NCBI GenBank assembly: GCA_940671915.1
Contig: CALNVZ010000174.1
Span: forward strand, 23,117,401 to 23,181,400
Direction of reading: 5' to 3'
Length of the DNA stretch: 64,000 nucleotides
Source of the DNA: Paracentrotus lividus
Taxonomy: Eukaryota; Echinodermata; Echinoidea; Camarodonta; Echinidae
Within the stretch, counting starts at the first letter, position 1; each line of letters starts with the position of its first letter. A program made the translations under genes and the position numbers. The notes under the pieces were generated by a model, which worked only from the letters and a program-made list of their open reading frames with translations, made no database searches and was not told the origin of the DNA. Below, piece by piece: positions 58,445 through 64,000 of this stretch.

Positions 58445-59365
58445 TTCTTTCGTGTCCACCATTACAAACCATTAGTATAATATGAATATATGATACATGT
58501 TATATAACCCTAACAAAAATTTATATATTTGGCCATGATTGCACATAGTTACGCGCCCTCTCATTTCAGCCCATGAGATCATCCTGGTTGCAATGTTCTC
58601 TATTTGGACATTGAAGGAGGTGTCCCATAGTTTGCGGCATACCACAAATCGCAAATTTATGTTTCGTCTTGAGTGGTAGCCCCACTTTCGCAACGTTAGC
58701 TTTACATCGACCTACTCCTGTGCGAAGTTCATTTAAGGGACTTCCACGTCCCCCAATCTTGATGTTGGCCTAGGGGCAAGCTGTTCTAGTAGGAGAGGGA
58801 GCTGCCATTATTGGTGACTTAAATGTGCGTCTTCTCTTTCCAACAAAGTCTGCACTAGGGCACGTGAGGTGGTTACATCAGGCGGTTGGACAGATTGTTT
58901 TAGAAAGCTCTTTCTTGACTTTAAACGTCTCTGGCGGCTAGTTCAACCATCGTGACAGGGATGTCGAGTATCCTGGAGTTGACGAAGACGTCCATTCTGC
59001 TGGCTACAGAGAACGTCGGATGTCAGGTGTTGCAATGCCAGACAGGACGTGCAGACTGCCTATGCTCGTCGGTTTTCAGGCAACCTGTAATCGCCTCTGC
59101 CAACCAGTGTTGAGTGCAGGGTCCAATTTGTTGAAATGTGCTGACCTCTCCCAACTGGCAGGCGTGACTCTGCTGCAGAATAAAACACAACGCCAGAGCG
59201 GTTGTCCGTGAGTAAGGTGCCACTGGCCACCCCATGACGAATTTGCAAGTTTCCTTGAGGAGAATTGTTCCTGGTCCTCCACCTTCCCCTACCTTGTCAA
59301 TCATCGGACTACTTGAATGACAAGTGTCCGATCAAGGAAAAGCATCATCAAAATGTTATTGGTCG
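58445..59365. other. Arm-2-only segment in the palindrome
   Basis: Present only in arm 2; arm 1 passes from GAAGTGCTCGC to GATCGACGCAAAATG within about 60 bases. No protein or RNA family was recognised in the segment; open frames are short. A long poly-A/poly-T tract (59410-59448) lies just outside. Confidence 0.5.
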
Positions 59366-59406
59366 GTCGCTGCGCTGAGCGCATTGAGAGGGCGAGCACT
59401 TCCCTC

Positions 59407-59451
<45 letters not shown>

Positions 59452-59865
59452 CAAAGAAACAAAAAAACAAACATGGATCCCTTCCTGGACCCCGAAACAA
59501 AAAGAATTCAATAGGACCAAACGAGCATTTTCTAGCTGGTGGCTGCGTCTTTTGCACATCTTCATTGCCAGTGCTCCTTTTGTGATTTGAATGTAAACTT
59601 TTTTTTGTGTTGCTCAAAGTTCCAACAGCACGAGACAGTCGACTTCTAATAAACCGACATGCGATACATCAAGATGAGATACGTGTATAAAAGGCAGTTC
59701 TAACAGTCCCAATTTCTTTTTTATGTTTGGGCATATGTCTATGTCTATGTCTATGACGATACTCAACAGGAATCCATAGTAAGATATAAACCTGAGGAAT
59801 CAACTAGTGTGGCATAGAAATTAGCACTGTGTTTTTGTTACATTTTAGTTGCTTTTTGTTAGTTG

Positions 59866-60160
59866 TTGTTTGTTTTTTTTTTTTTTTTTTTCATTTTGGA
59901 TGGAAGCGCCCGCCTTGAAAGCCTCAAGGAAGTTGGCATCAAGGTTGATTTTCGGAAGCGCATTCCAAGCAGCACTGTCCGGGGGAAATAAGGATTCTGG
60001 TAGAGTTGTGTACGGCAAGGATAGCCAACAACCTTCTTGGCGGCGTAACTGTCTTGTGTTGGCTGGCAATCATGGTGTTGTGTAGTGGTTTGCATTTGAT
60101 CGCTACCCATATTCATGCTGGATCTTATACATTAGTATACCCAGTTGCTGGTATGGTTCG
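59866..60160 (-). mobile_element. Mirror copy of the LINE 3' fragment
   Basis: Reverse-strand counterpart of 51100-51385. Here the frame reads WNALPKINLDANFLEAFKAG, with the A run (T's at 59872-59891) at its 3' end. Confidence 0.6.
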
Positions 60161-61188
60161 GAGGGTTTGTTTGTCCGGCACAAAGACGGCAATTCTAGGA
60201 GTTTGTGATCAGTGTATTTCATTAATTGATTGAAAATAATTATCAGACAATATTAACCAAAGAGCACAAATGTTCACAAAATATTTGCTATTTACTGCAC
60301 AAAATTTGAGAAAATCGAGAGCCAAAAGCATGATGTTATCTGCTTAAGTGTCGGACAACGGCCCCCCATCCTATAGGCTTGCAGCTTTTTCTCCTCTTCT
60401 CCAGCTCTCCCATTTTAGATGTTCTACATGGCAGGAGAACGCTTGTCCATACGATAGTGTCTATTGTATTCAATGAGAGTTAATTACACTAGTCACTGGT
60501 TGCCGGGATGTTGGACTGTGCTCATCAAATGAAATTTAGAAATATTCTCCATCTACACTTGCCCTTTCCTATCCCTTCTCCGTTGTGTTACTTTAATATC
60601 TACGTAAACCACTGTTATGCTAATATTAAACACTCTGCATGAATAAAAACATATAAAAATGTATGCCATTATCCCCTCCACCCCACCCCACCCCCCCCCC
60701 CCCCTTTAATCGCTCTTCGTCTCTCTATTCCATAGGACATGATTTCTATGTATGCGTTTGTTTTGATATGTCACTCTTTACTTTCTCTCTATAGGCTGGC
60801 GCCGGAGTAGTGTCGTTCATATCCGCTTTAGCAACCCCTTAGAGCTGATTGAAAACAAGTTTTCTCATTGGCTTTCAACATCAGCCAGTCCGACAGCCGC
60901 GGCAGGGCAATGTTCAATACCCCCGACCTAGCAAGCCCTTCACCCGAGAATCTCCACGTGCAATTTCCTTTCATCAGTTGTCCACAGCAAACGTATTGTT
61001 ATGCATGACCTATTGAACGATTTTACCCGTATGTCCGCGCCCGCCATTTGAACTACATGTACATCTTTTTATTGTAAACCTCTTCTTATTGCCAACTAGT
61101 AATGTATTGTCCACCAATTTTTAGTACCATTCTTTATCTTTTCTCTTCACCCCCCCCCCTTCTCTCCTTTCATTCCCCCCTTCCCATT

Positions 61189-61219
<31 letters not shown>

Positions 61220-62892
61220 TCTCTACTCTCATCTCTCTCTCTCACTCTATCTTCTCTCTCTCTCTTCTAACTCTCTAAAAACATAATTTAGTACAATTAA
61301 ACTACATAATTAAACTAAGACTTTTAAGATCTAATATATTATTTTTATCAGTTTAATCAGTGTTTATCACCCCCAAATGCATTGCTCACCATAATGCTCA
61401 CAGTGGTAAGGAATAATGATCATTATTTTTTTTTAATTCCTCCCAATTATTGAAAAACGTAAGGTCTTTACTTTGGTATCATTTGATGATAACTTTGAAC
61501 TGAAATAATGAAATACAAAGTTGTCAAATATTCCTCAGTACTGGATTTTAAAAATATGATTAAGTAGGTACAATCAAGACATTCCTGATTCGATAGTATC
61601 TACCCGATCGGTTCTGTGGAATTATCAAAAACAGGTTGACATGTATTATAAAGTTTTGATAAGTCACTAACTAACTTATCAAAACTATTGATATATTTTA
61701 TCGAGAATCGATAGGTATGTCATTTACTTGCTTTATATCAAAGAAAACTGAGTAATTCAACAACCATTGTAACTCGAAACATTTGCCAAAGCATGATAAG
61801 GCAGCTTTATATAATTTTGAAAGTATACATCTTCAAGTATTCTAATTAATTAACTTAATGGACAAGTATATTGAAAGAACATTAACAGGCGTATATATAA
61901 ACATGGCTTCTTCAGTGAAAACTTTGCATAACTTCTGGAGTACTTTTTTATGATTATTCAAAAAAATAAAAGGTCAATATATATTTGAATTAATAGGTAA
62001 TGATTCAATGAAAAATAGTGTCCATCTTTGCTTATTATACATCACACAGTGGAAAATTTGATATTTAAAGTTCAACATAACATATAACTGATAAAATCAT
62101 CTACTTCTCTGTCAAGAATGAAACAATTCGTTTTGTTTTGTTTTGTATTGTTTATTTACTGATATAACAAGATACATAAACCTGATATAACAAGCAAAGT
62201 TTTCTCGGTCCCAATTGACCTATAATAAAGGTTTCCACTGTACGAAATTGATTTTTGTTTGTATGACCAATACAAACACAACTACAGTCAAATCTACATA
62301 AACAACTAGGCCTACAGTCAACTGCTGAAAATACACTAGACTTGCTAAAAAAGAACACAATTGTCTTTTTGTTGGAATGCGATATAATGAAATATATCAA
62401 AAACACAGCTAATACAAATTTCTTGAAAAATAAAAGGTCATATTTATGAAAAAAAATTAATAAGACTCTACAATCTACATGTATGTATATTGAGATTCTC
62501 ATCTCAGTAGCCATCCACAAACAAAATGATAAATTTGTGGTTTAGAACACTAAATTTGGGTTAAAGCTATATGATATATTTTTTCACCTTAAAATTTTTC
62601 ATAAACAAATAAATTAAATTGAAGATTACAATTCTACTCCTATAGAGCCTGTGCATTTTGGTACCAATTTTTGATATAGCAGATCTCACCACACTCGGCT
62701 TACATATTATCTAACATTGAATAATCTTTCACTTCCAATATTGATCTCTTTTTAACACAATTTGTCGGGAAATACAAAGATTAATAGAAATTGTAAAATA
62801 AACAATTATTTTAAACTTTGGAAACGTTTTTGATCGGAAAATGATCATCATATATATTGCAAATTTCTTAATCACACTTCATTAAGTTTATT

Positions 62893-63940
62893 TCAATCCA
62901 TTTCTCAACTCTCTCGTCTTCTGGTAAACAGTCCCCAACTTAGGCGAATGTTTATCATGAGCCAACCAGTTGAAGTCGTCCACATCATTCCAGGCATTCT
63001 TGTTCCTTGTCCAGACCGCATCTCCTCGTAATACCTCTCCAAGGCATCATAGGTCCAGTTGATCAAGGTGCATCTAAGAACACGGGGTATCCTCGATGAT
63101 TGGCTCGACTGGTCACATGAAGAGTAGAACTTGCTTGTCCTTGGAGATTATGCGACCCGCAAAGCTGTTGACAGGCAAGGACTAAGGGTGCATTGATGCA
63201 TTTATCCAGCAAACACTGATCCAGGGAATCGGTCCACAGAAGACTTTGCACGTGGTGAGGTTGCTTGATGTGGAGATTGCACTTTGGTGATCCAGGCAGC
63301 TTGACCAGTGCAAGATGATAAGTTACTCAGACTAACATCTTTTAGGTGAATCTCTTCGGAAGTAGCGACAAAGACTCCGATGTCCTATTTGAAAATCGCT
63401 GAAATTTGATGTAATGATTTTTGAGGGTTTAGGAACATTCTACCTCACAAATCCATATTTTGCCTCTGCCTTGTTTTTAGCTACCTGTCCATCTCCTCTC
63501 ATTCCTCGCTTTGAAAGCCAAACTTCTATCATTCGGCAACAAACTCGTCTCTCTCATTGATGTTGTCAATATTACTTATTATATTATATATGTGCACTTT
63601 CAACATCAATACGAGTAGGAATTGGTCATTGTCCGTATGCATTATTTCAGCAATTTTTGAGCTGCTCAATTCGGTCGAGAATATCCCCAGATATGATTCG
63701 CAACATCATTTGCATCCTATATCTCCCTCAATACTCGACCGCTCGGCGTATATCTCTTGGCGAAATATATCCTATCCTATCATCTTCTTTCACGTTGTTC
63801 TTTCAATTTCTCTGCTTTAGCTAATACTCTCTCTCTTCCTCTATATTCTCTGCTGGCATTTGATGTCATGACATCTTCCATGTTACTGAATTGTGTGGTT
63901 CGTACCGGAGTCATCTTCCATCTGTCGTCCGAATATAACT
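62893..63940 (-). pseudogene. TBCC: Broken inverted copy of TBCC
   Basis: The stop codon equivalent is at 62893-62895, and recognisable pieces run up to about 63940 (CAAATGCCAGCAG near 63854-63866). Frameshifts break it every few dozen codons. In the arginine-finger region the frame changes, so CQQLRVH becomes CQQLCGSH. The N-terminal part is the most altered. It is either a pseudogene from an inverted duplication or the intact TBCC seen again through uncorrected sequence. No functional protein is predicted. Confidence 0.8.
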
Positions 63941-64000
63941 ATTTTTTTGATCATAGTCAAAAGCATACGCAGCCATCCCGAGTGATCGATCGTTCTCTTC

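Larger units (their letters stand above)
56445..64000 (-). repeat. Giant palindrome, arm 2 (degraded copy)
   Basis: Reverse complement of arm 1, with many single-base and short indels throughout and the worst agreement in the last ~500 bases. It runs off the window end. Indels affect coding and noncoding parts alike, which suits either raw long-read error or an unconstrained old copy. Confidence 0.9.

Noticed and set aside
59324-59617. Lys/Phe homopolymer open frames
   Set aside because: Translations of the poly-A tract.

Overview
This is animal nuclear DNA with low gene density. It is AT-rich, has large introns with GT-AG boundaries, and is full of short inverted-repeat elements, tandem arrays and homopolymer runs. 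Frequent TACATGTA/GTACATGTAC and TAGGCCTA words, an STS-type sulfatase gene, a peripherin-like tetraspanin exon and a Gag-like zinc-knuckle fragment fit a marine invertebrate deuterostome. An echinoderm, probably a sea urchin, is my best guess; this is inference from composition and gene content only.

Layout. 1-6.1 kb: repeats and a truncated Gag-like ORF (1993-2853, minus). 7.7-17.6 kb: a five-exon plus-strand gene for a Thr-rich, mucin-like, single-pass membrane protein. 18.9-25.3 kb: a candidate mobile element with 18-bp perfect terminal inverted repeats. It carries a 697-residue ORF with a DD35E-like triad, repeated GTCGTGTCACTCAC boxes on both sides of the ORF, and a ~118-bp tandem array after the stop. 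I consider this the most novel object in the window. 25.3-31 kb: intergenic DNA with Tc1-like and other small elements. 31.4-39.8 kb: a seven-exon minus-strand sulfatase gene of the steryl-sulfatase/ARSD/ARSE class without the family's membrane hairpin. 39.9-44.6 kb: a nested transposon with ~540-bp terminal inverted repeats and a ~155-bp tandem array. 45.7-46.8 kb: a nested element with a 30-bp purine-rich array. 47.35-48.4 kb: intact, intronless TBCC (tubulin-folding cofactor C).

From about 47.3 kb to the end, the window is a giant imperfect palindrome. Arm 1 (47.28-54.01 kb) reappears reverse-complemented as arm 2 (56.45-64.0 kb) around a ~2.4-kb loop. Arm 2 is full of small indels that break its TBCC copy. 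The loop holds one isolated peripherin-like tetraspanin exon. The palindrome may be a true inverted duplication or a noisy foldback/haplotype join in the assembly; the indel pattern and a ~0.9-kb arm-specific segment are the evidence to weigh.

The host genes (mucin-like protein, sulfatase, TBCC, tetraspanin) show no operon-like or functional linkage. What unifies the window is mobile DNA: at least ten inverted-repeat elements, several nested, many with internal short repeats that could be transposase-binding sites.
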